The notes beneath the pieces were generated by a model. It was given only the letters and a program-made list of their open reading frames with translations. It did no database searches and was not told the DNA's origin. A stretch of DNA of 22,263 nt, taken from positions 1 to 22,263 of IMG/VR virus record IMGVR_UViG_3300031688_000147, one strand, 5' to 3'. The number at the start of each line of letters is the position of its first letter. The first letter of the stretch is position 1. A program made the translations under genes and the position numbers. The stretch comes from a virus. Below, piece by piece: positions 12,171-19,741 of the stretch.

Positions 12171-12580
12171 TTCTTTACCTCTACGCCGTCACTGGTTTCG
12201 ATATAGTATTTTCCAATACAATATCTTCTTAAATATTGATATCTAGATGTTTCGTTGTCTATTATAAAATTAAATCTAGGTTTATTCCATGTATTTATCA
12301 TAACATCATTAATACTTTTTTGATCGTTTATATCGCACCTTGACCAGAATATTCTTTTCTCTTCCAGGTATTTGTATTTATTAGGTTGTAAATTGTTGAA
12401 TTCGTCGATACAATAGATATTCGAATAAGACAAATATTTGTGCCAGACTGATATACTCGTACCAATTCCAATTTGTAATATGTTTAAAGGTTTATTGCGA
12501 TGTTCAAATAATTCTTTTTCATAGAACAAAGCATGCTTTTGTCGGTTTGACTTATACCTTTGCATTAACGTAGAGAGCAT
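12167..12580 (-). CDS. Shortened methyltransferase-like protein (137 aa)
   Basis: The first 110 residues parallel the methyltransferase at 7587-8180: MLxxLxxxYK start, PLNILQIGIGTSISVW (31-46), IYCIDEFN (55-62) and FNFIIDNET (103-111). The second acidic motif reads IIDNET rather than IIDDGQH, and the protein ends soon after, lacking the C-terminal strands of a full class I fold. It may be inactive, a regulatory partner, or act on an unusual substrate. The gene starts 2 nt after the upstream stop and ends by ATGA overlap. Confidence 0.6.
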   Translation of the reverse strand: MLSTLMQRYKSNRQKHALFYEKELFEHRNKPLNILQIGIGTSISVWHKYLSYSNIYCIDEFNNLQPNKYKYLEEKRIFWSRCDINDQKSINDVMINTWNKPRFNFIIDNETSRYQYLRRYCIGKYYIETSDGVEVKK

Positions 12581-12581
12581 G

Positions 12582-13325
12582 TTATCGCCAGAATTTTTCT
12601 ATGACAGCACCACCATATACTCCATGATGGTCGTCTGCATTACTTAACATTTGATACCAACCATATTCAGCAGGCCACAGTTTCTTTTCTTCATGATATT
12701 GTAAAACTTTTTCGCAATCATATAGTTTCCTAGGATGAAATATCATATTGTCATTAAGCCAATAACACCAATCTCTACTCCACATTTGATCAGTATTATC
12801 ATCACAATAAACATGATCAATATCTTTAAATATATCAAGCTTTGCATGTCTACCACCACGAATAGCAAATCCTACAGCCATATTGCCATCATACGATTGT
12901 TCTAGGTATTTAGTAAAATCTAATTTTGTAGACACTACACTATCCCATCTTAATCTTATAATCATATCATATTCTTGAGGTATGTTAGGTAATTGATAGG
13001 CGTGTGCAATAAGTTGTTTAGTTGCATTCATTAATTTTTTTCGTTGAGCTAAAAAAAATGCAGGACCATCTTGGTTTATGAATGCTTGCTTATATAATTT
13101 ATATTTTGGATGAGGATTATCAGTTACACAATCTTTCCAAGAATTGTAATGTAGGGTAGGCTCGTCATAATATTCAGCGCCGTATTGTTCGCTGTAATCA
13201 TTTTTATGTTCTTTCCACGACGCAGTAAATATATCTGCTTTATCGCCAAAGGCTTCTTTTATTCTACCAATATTATGCTTTACGTTACCTCTGGCAATGC
13301 CAGAAATGCAAACTGCTATTTTCAT
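12582..13325 (-). CDS. Putative glycosyltransferase-like protein (247 aa)
   Basis: Starts with MKIAVCISGIARGN, the IAVCISGxxR opening common to a group of phage and capsule glycosyltransferase-like proteins. It contains YDMIIRLRWDSVV (about 129-141), where the strand-plus-acidic motif resembles the DxD region of GT-A folds. No exact CAZy family can be assigned by eye. It starts by TAATG overlap with the nucleotidyltransferase gene, placing it directly downstream of the RLP/nucleotidyltransferase pair. It may transfer the sugar those enzymes make. Confidence 0.6.
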   Translation of the reverse strand: MKIAVCISGIARGNVKHNIGRIKEAFGDKADIFTASWKEHKNDYSEQYGAEYYDEPTLHYNSWKDCVTDNPHPKYKLYKQAFINQDGPAFFLAQRKKLMNATKQLIAHAYQLPNIPQEYDMIIRLRWDSVVSTKLDFTKYLEQSYDGNMAVGFAIRGGRHAKLDIFKDIDHVYCDDNTDQMWSRDWCYWLNDNMIFHPRKLYDCEKVLQYHEEKKLWPAEYGWYQMLSNADDHHGVYGGAVIEKFWR

Positions 13326-14065
13326 TATAAATCCTCAAGTTTATCCCAATATTCACTATTTTTTAAATTGTTTAATTCTTCTGGAGTTCCCATACCTATC
13401 ATTTTCTTTACACGAAACACTCCAACATTTTCTTCTAAATAGTTATATGTAGGCGCTAAGTAAAATTCATCATTAGTTCTATCATTGGCATCCATTTGTT
13501 TTTCATGCGCTTTAATCCATTTAACTTCATCACCAAAATAATAAACACCAACTGTAGCAAGATTACTAATTATTTCTTTTTCTCTAAGTTGAAGTAAATT
13601 ATCATAAGCATCAACATCACAATAACTGTGAATTGGATTAATATGACTAGGATCTGTTATAAAAACTGGTATGAGTCCACCAGGATATAAACTGAGTTCA
13701 ATCATTTTATAAAACTTTTTAGAATCCCAATCCATAAGTTGATCACAGTTTGCAACTATCATAGCTTCGCCACCAAACATAGAAGTTGCTAATCTTACAG
13801 TAGATGCAGCTCCTTCTGTGGGGCCTGGAGACACTAATATATTAGCATCTTTATAATGTTCTTTTATTCTTTTATCAATATCGTAATTATCAACATGATC
13901 TTGTCTTACAATGCAAGTTAATTGTACGTTTCCATTAAGATGTAGATTATCCACTACACGCTTAAACATTGGCTTTCCTTTAATATCAATTAAAGGTTTT
14001 GGTAAATCATATCCATCATCAAAAAATCTTTGGCCGTTTCCAGCCATAGGTAGTATCACTTTCAT
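13325..14065 (-). CDS. Sugar-phosphate nucleotidyltransferase-like protein (246 aa)
   Basis: The N-terminus MKVILPMAGNGQRFFDDGYDLPKPLIDIKGKPM has the NTP-transferase signature: a G-x-G-x-R-F phosphate loop at about 9-14 and KPLIDIKGKP at 23-32. EGAASTVRLA (near 89-98) and an ANCDQ acidic site near 110 follow. Such enzymes join a sugar-1-phosphate to NTP, making an NDP-sugar and pyrophosphate. It has no C-terminal left-handed beta-helix, so it is a stand-alone catalytic domain. TAATG overlaps on both sides couple it to the RLP and to the next glycosyltransferase-like gene. Confidence 0.8.
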   Translation of the reverse strand: MKVILPMAGNGQRFFDDGYDLPKPLIDIKGKPMFKRVVDNLHLNGNVQLTCIVRQDHVDNYDIDKRIKEHYKDANILVSPGPTEGAASTVRLATSMFGGEAMIVANCDQLMDWDSKKFYKMIELSLYPGGLIPVFITDPSHINPIHSYCDVDAYDNLLQLREKEIISNLATVGVYYFGDEVKWIKAHEKQMDANDRTNDEFYLAPTYNYLEENVGVFRVKKMIGMGTPEELNNLKNSEYWDKLEDL

Positions 14066-15153
14066 TATAACATCGCCTCACTCATTTCTTTCACTTTATG
14101 GTACAAAGTGTTACCTTTAGTACCGTCACCTGTATGTAACCAGCCACCGACTGATCCCATCCAATTATTTCCAATTCGTTCTTTAATTTCTCTTGCAAGT
14201 ACAGGATTCATACCACAACTTAATGACGGTATAACATTATACTTAGCACAGATCTTAATTGCTTCAAGTGTTTCTGTTTCACTTTCGCCTTCCGGATAAT
14301 ATCCGCCTAGCATACCAACATGCATACTATCAATGCCTGCCATGCAGCCAAGTTTTACTAGAACTGGCCAAGATAACGAATACCTATTACCTGGATCAGT
14401 TAAAATACGTATACCTGATCTTTGATAGTGTGTTGCTAAATTGTATTTTCTTGCAGTTGTATAAGCACCTAAACCTGACCAAAAATTAATGTGTACTCCA
14501 CCGACCGAAGCTTCACTGTTACTACCCATCTTTACTGCAGCACAGTTATCTACTAATTCTAAAGGATCTGCATTAATGCAATATGCATAAAAGCCTTTCC
14601 AACCAGATATTTGTTTTAAGTGCTCAATGGCTTCAACTCTTGTTTCCAAAGGTAAATAAGAATTATTTGCCATAATCTCATCTTCTTTAATAAAGTCAGC
14701 GCCACCGTATATCATGTCTTTAACTAAAGATAATAGTTGTTCTTTATTTAGACCAGACTTAGGTTTAACAATAGCACCAAATAATGGTCTTTTTTCTGCA
14801 CCTAATCTTTTCTTCCATCCACTCATACCTAAAACAGGTGGTGTATGTTTAATTGGAACTTTTATATCTATTACTCTGCATTTGTCAATACCTAAAATAT
14901 CGGTATGACCGCCCATTATAATGCACATCAATTGATTAATATTTGGCCAATCAAATGCACCAAGAGGAAACTCTATAGTAACAATATTTTTCTTTACACT
15001 TACAACCTGCGCTATATATTCTTTTACGTTTGTAGCATTTTCTATTTCAGATCTAATGTTAGGATTTCCTATGCTCTGACCAATAGCAATTTCATGAGCT
15101 ATTTTTGGAATATCAGGACCGTCTACTTCGTAAGTAACTGTGTATCTTTTCAT
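14065..15153 (-). CDS. RuBisCO-like protein (form IV-type RLP) in a phage glycan operon (362 aa)
   Basis: The RuBisCO large-subunit fold is clear. IVKPKSGL has K130 and K132, equivalent to spinach K175 and K177. GGADFIKEDE has K156, D158 and E159, equivalent to the carbamylated K201, D203 and E204, so the Mg site is intact. H278 matches H327, R245 matches R295 and G336/G337 match G403/G404. However, loop 6 reads VGMLGGYYPEG and lacks K334. H294 is replaced by Q244 and N123 by Gly, and the SGG phosphate site reads SCG (312-314). It is therefore unlikely to fix CO2 and is an RLP; known RLPs enolise or isomerise ketose-phosphates or decarboxylate related acids. At 362 aa it is shorter than typical (about 410-470). 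ATGA overlap with the methyltransferase upstream and TAATG with the nucleotidyltransferase downstream suggest a sugar-phosphate substrate. Confidence 0.9.
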   Translation of the reverse strand: MKRYTVTYEVDGPDIPKIAHEIAIGQSIGNPNIRSEIENATNVKEYIAQVVSVKKNIVTIEFPLGAFDWPNINQLMCIIMGGHTDILGIDKCRVIDIKVPIKHTPPVLGMSGWKKRLGAEKRPLFGAIVKPKSGLNKEQLLSLVKDMIYGGADFIKEDEIMANNSYLPLETRVEAIEHLKQISGWKGFYAYCINADPLELVDNCAAVKMGSNSEASVGGVHINFWSGLGAYTTARKYNLATHYQRSGIRILTDPGNRYSLSWPVLVKLGCMAGIDSMHVGMLGGYYPEGESETETLEAIKICAKYNVIPSLSCGMNPVLAREIKERIGNNWMGSVGGWLHTGDGTKGNTLYHKVKEMSEAML

Positions 15154-15770
15154 ACTCGAATCTCGAATTGTGTTTGCCCATGTCTAAATATGTGCTTGGT
15201 TAAGTTATTATTATTTATAAATGTATCTACTGCCTTTGTTACACCAGGCTTATGATATATAGATTCGTCGTCATCATCTTTTTTTGGCCAACCATAATCA
15301 TCACCTAATATTTTTCCACCAGGTTTAACTATTTTCATTGCATTATTTAAATCTTTTAAACAACCTTCGTATGAATGATCGCCATCAACGTAAATCCAAT
15401 CTAATTTTTCACCATCAAATTGCTCAAACCATTTGTCTGATGTTGTACGGCATATTACAGTTTCTTTAATGCTTTCAAATCTAGATTTTATTTCTTCATA
15501 AACTCTATCATAGTATCTTTGAAAACCAGCTGGTGCAATTTCACCAGTAATGGCTGCATATTTTGCAAGATAGATTTGAAAGTCTACTTCTGTTGAATTT
15601 GTATACGGTTCTATTGAATATGCGTCAACCATATAAAACTTTTTAAGACCTTTCTTAAGAAATTGTGTTGAAGTGTTACCCATCCAAATACCAATTTCAG
15701 CACCTATAGTACCTTCTTTTATAAGATGCATTATAGCAGGTGAGTCTTTATTTGTGTGTGTTGCCATCAT
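15150..15770 (-). CDS. Class I SAM methyltransferase (Methyltransf_24-like, 206 aa)
   Basis: GAEIGIWMGNTSTQFLK (23-39) is motif I, YMVDAYS (46-52) holds the adenosine-binding acidic residue, and LDWIYVDGDHSYEGCLKDL (123-141) followed by IVKPGGKILGDDY is the typical second half. Members methylate sugars and small molecules. It precedes the RLP gene with an ATGA overlap. Two adjacent Met codons (15770 and 15767) can serve as start. It could methylate the RLP-derived sugar or a later glycan; this is inference from order. Confidence 0.8.
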   Translation of the reverse strand: MMATHTNKDSPAIMHLIKEGTIGAEIGIWMGNTSTQFLKKGLKKFYMVDAYSIEPYTNSTEVDFQIYLAKYAAITGEIAPAGFQRYYDRVYEEIKSRFESIKETVICRTTSDKWFEQFDGEKLDWIYVDGDHSYEGCLKDLNNAMKIVKPGGKILGDDYGWPKKDDDDESIYHKPGVTKAVDTFINNNNLTKHIFRHGQTQFEIRV

Positions 15771-15774
15771 AATA

Positions 15775-16545
15775 TTAAACTTTCGTGTGTTTAGATCCGT
15801 TACTAATAGCTCGCACTAGATGATGAGATCTATACGAACCTGGTGCATCATATATATGTATGTCTTCATATTTCTTGTATAATTGCGCAATGTGCATCAT
15901 ACCAGAATCACTGCCTACATGGTATTTAGCTTTAGACATAGCTAAACCAATATGAGGTAATGAATTTTTTAGCCAACCTTTACCTTCTCCACCTACATAC
16001 AATGCTGGACATCCATATTTACTATGTATTTCATTTCTTACATTTTCTGGTAAAGTTCTTCGTTCATCAGTTGAATCCCATTGCACAGTAATAAACTCAT
16101 CTGGTAACCAACCGCTAGAAACAGATGGTTCTAATTGTGGTAAGGTTTTTAAGTATTGTGACATTTCTATGCCAACACGTGTTTCATTAGCATGCATATG
16201 AATAGTATCAGCGTAATGATAAATGTATCCATCTATTCCTTTTGATTTTAAATATCTTATCCAATCAACTTCTGATAGATTTTCAACTGGATGCGGCTCA
16301 ACATAAACTGTGCCAGATGGTAGCAATCCAAGTAATTCTACCCATGAGTTCTTTTTTTTATCAGAAGGAACTCCACCAGCAATGCTCCATTTATCATCAG
16401 TTAAATGAAGTGTTACAGGCGAATTGTGAGCTTTACTATATTGGTATGCACATAAAATACTATGAGATCTATCACCAAGTCCTGGAGTTGTGTATGGTCT
16501 ATCACCGCTTCTTACACTTTTAGATCTTAATGCTATATGTTTCAA
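15775..16545 (-). CDS. GT9/heptosyltransferase-like glycosyltransferase (256 aa)
   Basis: The C-terminal block YHVGSDSGMMHIAQLYKKY (208-226) matches the D-S-G-x-x-H-x-A nucleotide-sugar-binding motif of GT9 (ADP-heptose:LPS heptosyltransferase) and related GT-B enzymes. The N-terminal PGLGDRSHSILCAYQY resembles the G-x-GD start of that fold. The start codon is TTG at 16545 overlapping the previous stop (TTGA). At 256 aa it is shorter than bacterial GT9 enzymes (about 320-350 aa). Likely transfers a sugar in the glycan pathway. Confidence 0.7.
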   Translation of the reverse strand: MKHIALRSKSVRSGDRPYTTPGLGDRSHSILCAYQYSKAHNSPVTLHLTDDKWSIAGGVPSDKKKNSWVELLGLLPSGTVYVEPHPVENLSEVDWIRYLKSKGIDGYIYHYADTIHMHANETRVGIEMSQYLKTLPQLEPSVSSGWLPDEFITVQWDSTDERRTLPENVRNEIHSKYGCPALYVGGEGKGWLKNSLPHIGLAMSKAKYHVGSDSGMMHIAQLYKKYEDIHIYDAPGSYRSHHLVRAISNGSKHTKV

Positions 16546-16883
16546 TGACTTTTCTTTTCAGTAATTTCACTTCCAAAATATATGTCAATGCGTTTCTTTG
16601 TTTCGTGTCTTAAATCATTTATTTGTGTAATAAGAAATGCAGTATCAGATTCTTCTTTACTGAATCTTTCTACACCTTTTCTTTTAACGTCTTCTAAGTC
16701 CCACAACTGCTCATTGATTGCTAACATAATTCCTAAGTAATAATCAAATCCTGGATATTCTAAATCCAGACTTTCATATTGCTCTAACTCTTTTGAAACA
16801 TCGAGTTCGTGGTCTTGTTTTATTAATAGTATTGAATACTTATCTATGTATTCAGCCATACTTATTTCAATTTCAATTTTCAT
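16542..16883 (-). CDS. DUF6165-like small protein (113 aa)
   Basis: The start at 16883 (MKIEIEISMAEYIDKYSILLIKQ) overlaps the upstream stop as TAATG, preferred over an in-frame Met nine codons earlier. The opening I-E-x-S-x-x-E-x-x-DK-x-x-ILxIK is characteristic of DUF6165, a small helical family often found beside glycosyltransferase genes. Function is not established. The rest is charged and helical (LWDLEDVKRKGVERF). Its presence here supports the glycan character of the region. Confidence 0.65.
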   Translation of the reverse strand: MKIEIEISMAEYIDKYSILLIKQDHELDVSKELEQYESLDLEYPGFDYYLGIMLAINEQLWDLEDVKRKGVERFSKEESDTAFLITQINDLRHETKKRIDIYFGSEITEKKSH

Positions 16884-17218
16884 TAACTTGGGTTTCCTAA
16901 AGTTTTCCAATCATCACCATATCCAATAACGCATATTGAGTTTATATGTGGATGAAATTCTAATATACTAAATGTTTTAGTTTTAAAGTTTACAAATATT
17001 TGCAAAGGTGTATGAACTGGTGTAGCTGCAAGGCCTTGCTCTTCTCTAACCTTTACGCTTTGCACTGCTGTAATTAAAGGTAGTTCACCTTTAGCTTTTA
17101 CTATTTCAAGTGCTATTTCTTTTTGTTCGCACATAACTGGTTTTTCGTTCCATTCACCTGCTACAGCAGCAGTAATGCATACTAACATATATGTTAATAT
17201 AAAATATAACCATTTCAT
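16883..17218 (-). CDS. Exported small protein with signal peptide (111 aa)
   Basis: Residues 1-20 (MKWLYFILTYMLVCITAAVA) form a textbook signal peptide with AVA before GEW as the cleavage site. The mature domain (about 91 aa) has two cysteines (MCEQ, SICVIGY) and a beta-rich pattern (PLQIFVNFKTKTFSILEF). Start by ATGA overlap with the glycosyltransferase upstream. The product is likely periplasmic. No family was recognised; marine phages often carry such small exported proteins. Confidence 0.65.
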   Translation of the reverse strand: MKWLYFILTYMLVCITAAVAGEWNEKPVMCEQKEIALEIVKAKGELPLITAVQSVKVREEQGLAATPVHTPLQIFVNFKTKTFSILEFHPHINSICVIGYGDDWKTLGNPS

Positions 17219-18024
17219 TGTACAATCTCCATTAATTGATCAACGTTTTCACCACCGTTTGGTAATTTATCTTTAAGAAAGAAATGGACAAAATAAGCTT
17301 CTTTAACTTTTTCATCTGGTATTGCTGTAAATAAAGCATTCCATTTCCAACTTAATTCTTTTTGTATCATATTTTCTTTTTTAACCCAATAGTTTAAAAG
17401 AGTTTGGTCAGTGCTCCATTTCCATGCGCCTAGACCATCTACAAATCTTTTAAATTCAGATCTTTCTATGAACTGTTTTCCAGTTTGTCCTTTTAAATAC
17501 TTCGCTATATTTCTATCTAATAACATAAGACCCATATTATAAAAATGTCCACCAGAATTATTCCATTTCCAGTCAACATCATCTAAAGAACCATATTGCA
17601 TTCTTGTATATCCACTTAACTTTTGTTGATACCAAGGTAAAATAGGTGCAGATCTTTCTACAACACCAGCAAAATCAGTTTCAGGTTTTAGTTCATTAAA
17701 GATATTAGGTGAGTCTGGCCTTATCCATATGTCAGCATCTATGATTGCTATTTGATCATATTTATTCCAAAAATCAAATGCATTTTCTTTTTCATAGATG
17801 GGAAGAAATCCACCATATTTTTCATATGACTCTTTGCTTCTATTTGTAGCAAAGATATCAGGTTTGATTTTCATTATAGGCTGTGTTTGTACTATGTACT
17901 CTACACCATTTTTAGGACTTTCTTCGCTGTTAATTCTTTCAGCATATGCTTTAACCGAAGCTGTACAGTGGTCATACAACTTCGATTTTTTACCAGTATA
18001 AACTTGATATATTAGTCTTTTCAT
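17215..18024 (-). CDS. GT-A/GT8-like glycosyltransferase (269 aa)
   Basis: The motif DQIAIIDADIWIRPDSPNIFNEL (90-112) includes the D-A-D metal/nucleotide site (D96, D98) in the standard GT-A context, and NNSGGHFYNMGLMLLDR (about 154-170) is the acceptor-side block seen in GT8-like enzymes. Sugar specificity is unknown. It is the first glycosyltransferase gene encountered on the long transcript from 20322, and starts 15 bp after the EF-hand membrane protein gene. Confidence 0.75.
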   Translation of the reverse strand: MKRLIYQVYTGKKSKLYDHCTASVKAYAERINSEESPKNGVEYIVQTQPIMKIKPDIFATNRSKESYEKYGGFLPIYEKENAFDFWNKYDQIAIIDADIWIRPDSPNIFNELKPETDFAGVVERSAPILPWYQQKLSGYTRMQYGSLDDVDWKWNNSGGHFYNMGLMLLDRNIAKYLKGQTGKQFIERSEFKRFVDGLGAWKWSTDQTLLNYWVKKENMIQKELSWKWNALFTAIPDEKVKEAYFVHFFLKDKLPNGGENVDQLMEIVQ

Positions 18025-18039
18025 AACAAAATCCTTATT

Positions 18040-18375
18040 TTATTTTTTTACTTTATTTGCCAATGCTTCTTTACCATAGAATGCTGCAACGATTGCAGCA
18101 ACAGATACAAAGTAAACTGCTGCCATATCTCCTAAGATTTTAGCAGCTTTATCTAATCCAAATAACGTAGCAATAATAACAAATGCAGGATAAAGTAGCA
18201 TTCCACCTAAAGCAAACCATGCCATGTTTCTTTGAGCGTCTTGTTTTTTATCTTCATTCTCTAACATTACTAATTTTTGTTCCATTTCAAATTCTTCGTC
18301 TGTTACTATTCCATCGCCATCTTTGTCGAAACCTTCGTACTTACTCCCTGGTTCCAGTTGTTTTTGTGCCGCCAT
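18040..18375 (-). CDS. Small membrane protein with an EF-hand calcium motif (111 aa)
   Basis: DKDGDGIVTDEE (17-28) is a perfect 12-residue EF-hand loop with Asp at 1, 3 and 5, Gly at 6 and Glu at 12. After a charged linker, two transmembrane segments follow (about 50-70 and 82-100), then a lysine-rich end. Ca2+ binding by one loop is plausible; the sidedness of the membrane is not known. The start at 18375 has AAAGGAG and overlaps the upstream gene by 35 nt. It could be a calcium-responsive holin-like or channel-like protein; this is speculation. Confidence 0.75.
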   Translation of the reverse strand: MAAQKQLEPGSKYEGFDKDGDGIVTDEEFEMEQKLVMLENEDKKQDAQRNMAWFALGGMLLYPAFVIIATLFGLDKAAKILGDMAAVYFVSVAAIVAAFYGKEALANKVKK

Positions 18376-18607
18376 TGTAGAACTCCTTTATTATCTTCGC
18401 TGTTGCTAGTGCATCACTAAATCCATTACGAAGTGAATTTGACTTATAGCCATTTTCAATAAACCATTCTATAGTATTTATATCTGAACCAGATACATCC
18501 ATATTATAACTTCTAGTAAGTTCTTCAAACTCATACCTTAATTGAACAACACGTGTTAATCCCAACGGCATATCAGTGTCCAAACATTTTTCGTTTTCTA
18601 TATTCAT
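18341..18607 (-). CDS. Small protein of unknown function (88 aa)
   Basis: The start at ATG 18607 is placed by AGAGGA 8 nt upstream; a TTG one codon earlier is less likely. The protein is soluble and mixed alpha/beta (TRVVQLRYEFEELTRSYNMDVSGSD...). GFSDALATAKIIKEFY near the end is a helix. It overlaps the exonuclease gene by 35 nt on one side and the EF-hand gene by 35 nt on the other. No family was recognised. Confidence 0.6.
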   Translation of the reverse strand: MNIENEKCLDTDMPLGLTRVVQLRYEFEELTRSYNMDVSGSDINTIEWFIENGYKSNSLRNGFSDALATAKIIKEFYNGGTKTTGTRE

Positions 18608-19265
18608 CAATTGTATCCTCTAATAATTTAGTCCAGTTATCTCTATGTTCTACGAACACACACGGTTTTTCATGATCAACATCCATTACAATTACAATAT
18701 TAGGTATTGACATTCCCGTTCTTTCTTCCCACATGATAGCATATGCTGCACCTTGTGCGAAATAGTTTGTGATTCTTTCTTTCTTCTTTATATATTTAGA
18801 AGTTTTAAAATCAATTATTGAGGGTACTCCATTGAATTCTGCAATAACGTCGCATCGACCTGCAAGTTTCAAATGGTGACTAAAAAGCGGCACCTCGAGA
18901 CCATATATTTTTCCAATATTATCATCAAGGACAGGTTTGAGATTTTCAAGGCTTTGCCTGATGTGTGGTAATTCTTTTGTTGTATCTTCATTACTTAAAT
19001 ACTTCTCTAATGCGTTGTGAACGTTAGTACCGCGTCTTGAAGCTTTACCACTAATCATATTAGCTTGTTCTTCACCTACTCTTGCACGCCAAGCTCTTAT
19101 AGCATCTTCACTTAGAATACTTAGAACTGTTGTAATACTAGGATAAGACTTACCATCAGGAATAGCATAAGTTCTGCCTGATTCTGTAGTTGTAGCGTCC
19201 AAATCTTTATAACCGATATCAACTGGTTCATGTTCAAATACTTTTCTTTTCAATTGTTGGTGCAT
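18573..19265 (-). CDS. PD-(D/E)XK exonuclease, MGME1/RecB-like (230 aa)
   Basis: All motifs of the RecB-type nuclease core are visible: RRGTNVHNALEKY (H83), YGLEVPLF (E124), LAGRCDVIAEF (D139), SIIDFKTSK (D152, K154) and YFAQGAAYA (Q171). This group includes mitochondrial MGME1 and phage exonucleases that trim single-stranded or flap DNA in replication and recombination. Its placement between small early genes fits T4-like phage DNA metabolism. It overlaps the 88-aa exported protein gene by 32 nt; the Shine-Dalgarno is weak and distant. Confidence 0.85.
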   Translation of the reverse strand: MHQQLKRKVFEHEPVDIGYKDLDATTTESGRTYAIPDGKSYPSITTVLSILSEDAIRAWRARVGEEQANMISGKASRRGTNVHNALEKYLSNEDTTKELPHIRQSLENLKPVLDDNIGKIYGLEVPLFSHHLKLAGRCDVIAEFNGVPSIIDFKTSKYIKKKERITNYFAQGAAYAIMWEERTGMSIPNIVIVMDVDHEKPCVFVEHRDNWTKLLEDTIDEYRKRKMFGH

Positions 19266-19500
19266 TATATTTAAATATTTCCTTTATTGCTTCTTCGTTA
19301 ACACAAAATATAGCTTCAGGCTTATGCTCAAAATTGTAGCGATTAGCTGCTGTTCTATATATATTCATATTGTTTTTTTGTACGTATTCATAACAATCAA
19401 TATTGCTTTCAAAAGTAGGTTTAGCAAACACAAACAAAGGTCTATCAATTTCTTGAGTTGATGCTAATACAAACGTTACTACTATGAAAAATGTATTCAT
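19234..19500 (-). CDS. Small exported protein with signal peptide (88 aa)
   Basis: The N-terminus MNTFFIVVTFVLASTQ is a short signal sequence. The mature part has two cysteines (NIDCYEYVQ and AIFCVNEE), compatible with one disulfide. It resembles in outline the 72-aa protein at 7166-7384. Start at 19500 with TAGGAG. The product is probably periplasmic and of unknown role; early expression from the 20322 promoter makes it a possible superinfection or envelope-modifying factor (inference). Confidence 0.65.
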   Translation of the reverse strand: MNTFFIVVTFVLASTQEIDRPLFVFAKPTFESNIDCYEYVQKNNMNIYRTAANRYNFEHKPEAIFCVNEEAIKEIFKYNAPTIEKKSI

Positions 19501-19510
19501 TACTACACTC

Positions 19511-19741
19511 CTATACCTTTATAGTGTTACCTCTACCAGAACCTGCTTTAATTCTACGAAGGTTATCTTTCCATCCATTATCAGTTTTTGACAATAAACT
19601 ACCTTGACCAGAAACAATTCCTGGAAATTTCATTACTTTTATACAATTATGTTTAGTCAAATAATCTTGTAATTCATCTGACTTAATAAATATATCGTAT
19701 TCATCACCTTCTTCTAAAGGCTTAACTGTGTAAGTCGGCAC
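19511..19741 (-). CDS. Small conserved phage protein, PTYTVKP start (76 aa)
   Basis: The frame runs further upstream through the neighbouring gene, but the true start is a GTG at 19741: AAGGA lies 7 nt upstream, and the product then begins (M)PTYTVKPLEEGDEYDIF. This M-P-T-Y-x-x-K opening, the K-x-P-x-IVSG middle and the SGRGNTI end match a small protein frequent in T4-like marine phages, distantly like FmdB-type zinc-ribbon proteins but without their cysteines. Function unknown. It overlaps the upstream gene by 20 nt. Confidence 0.75.
   Translation of the reverse strand: MPTYTVKPLEEGDEYDIFIKSDELQDYLTKHNCIKVMKFPGIVSGQGSLLSKTDNGWKDNLRRIKAGSGRGNTIKV

Noticed and set aside
14065-15153. A true CO2-fixing RuBisCO
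   Set aside because: The loop-6 catalytic lysine (K334 equivalent) and the H294 equivalent are missing, and the phosphate site reads SCG. No phosphoribulokinase or other carbon-fixation gene is seen in the window.
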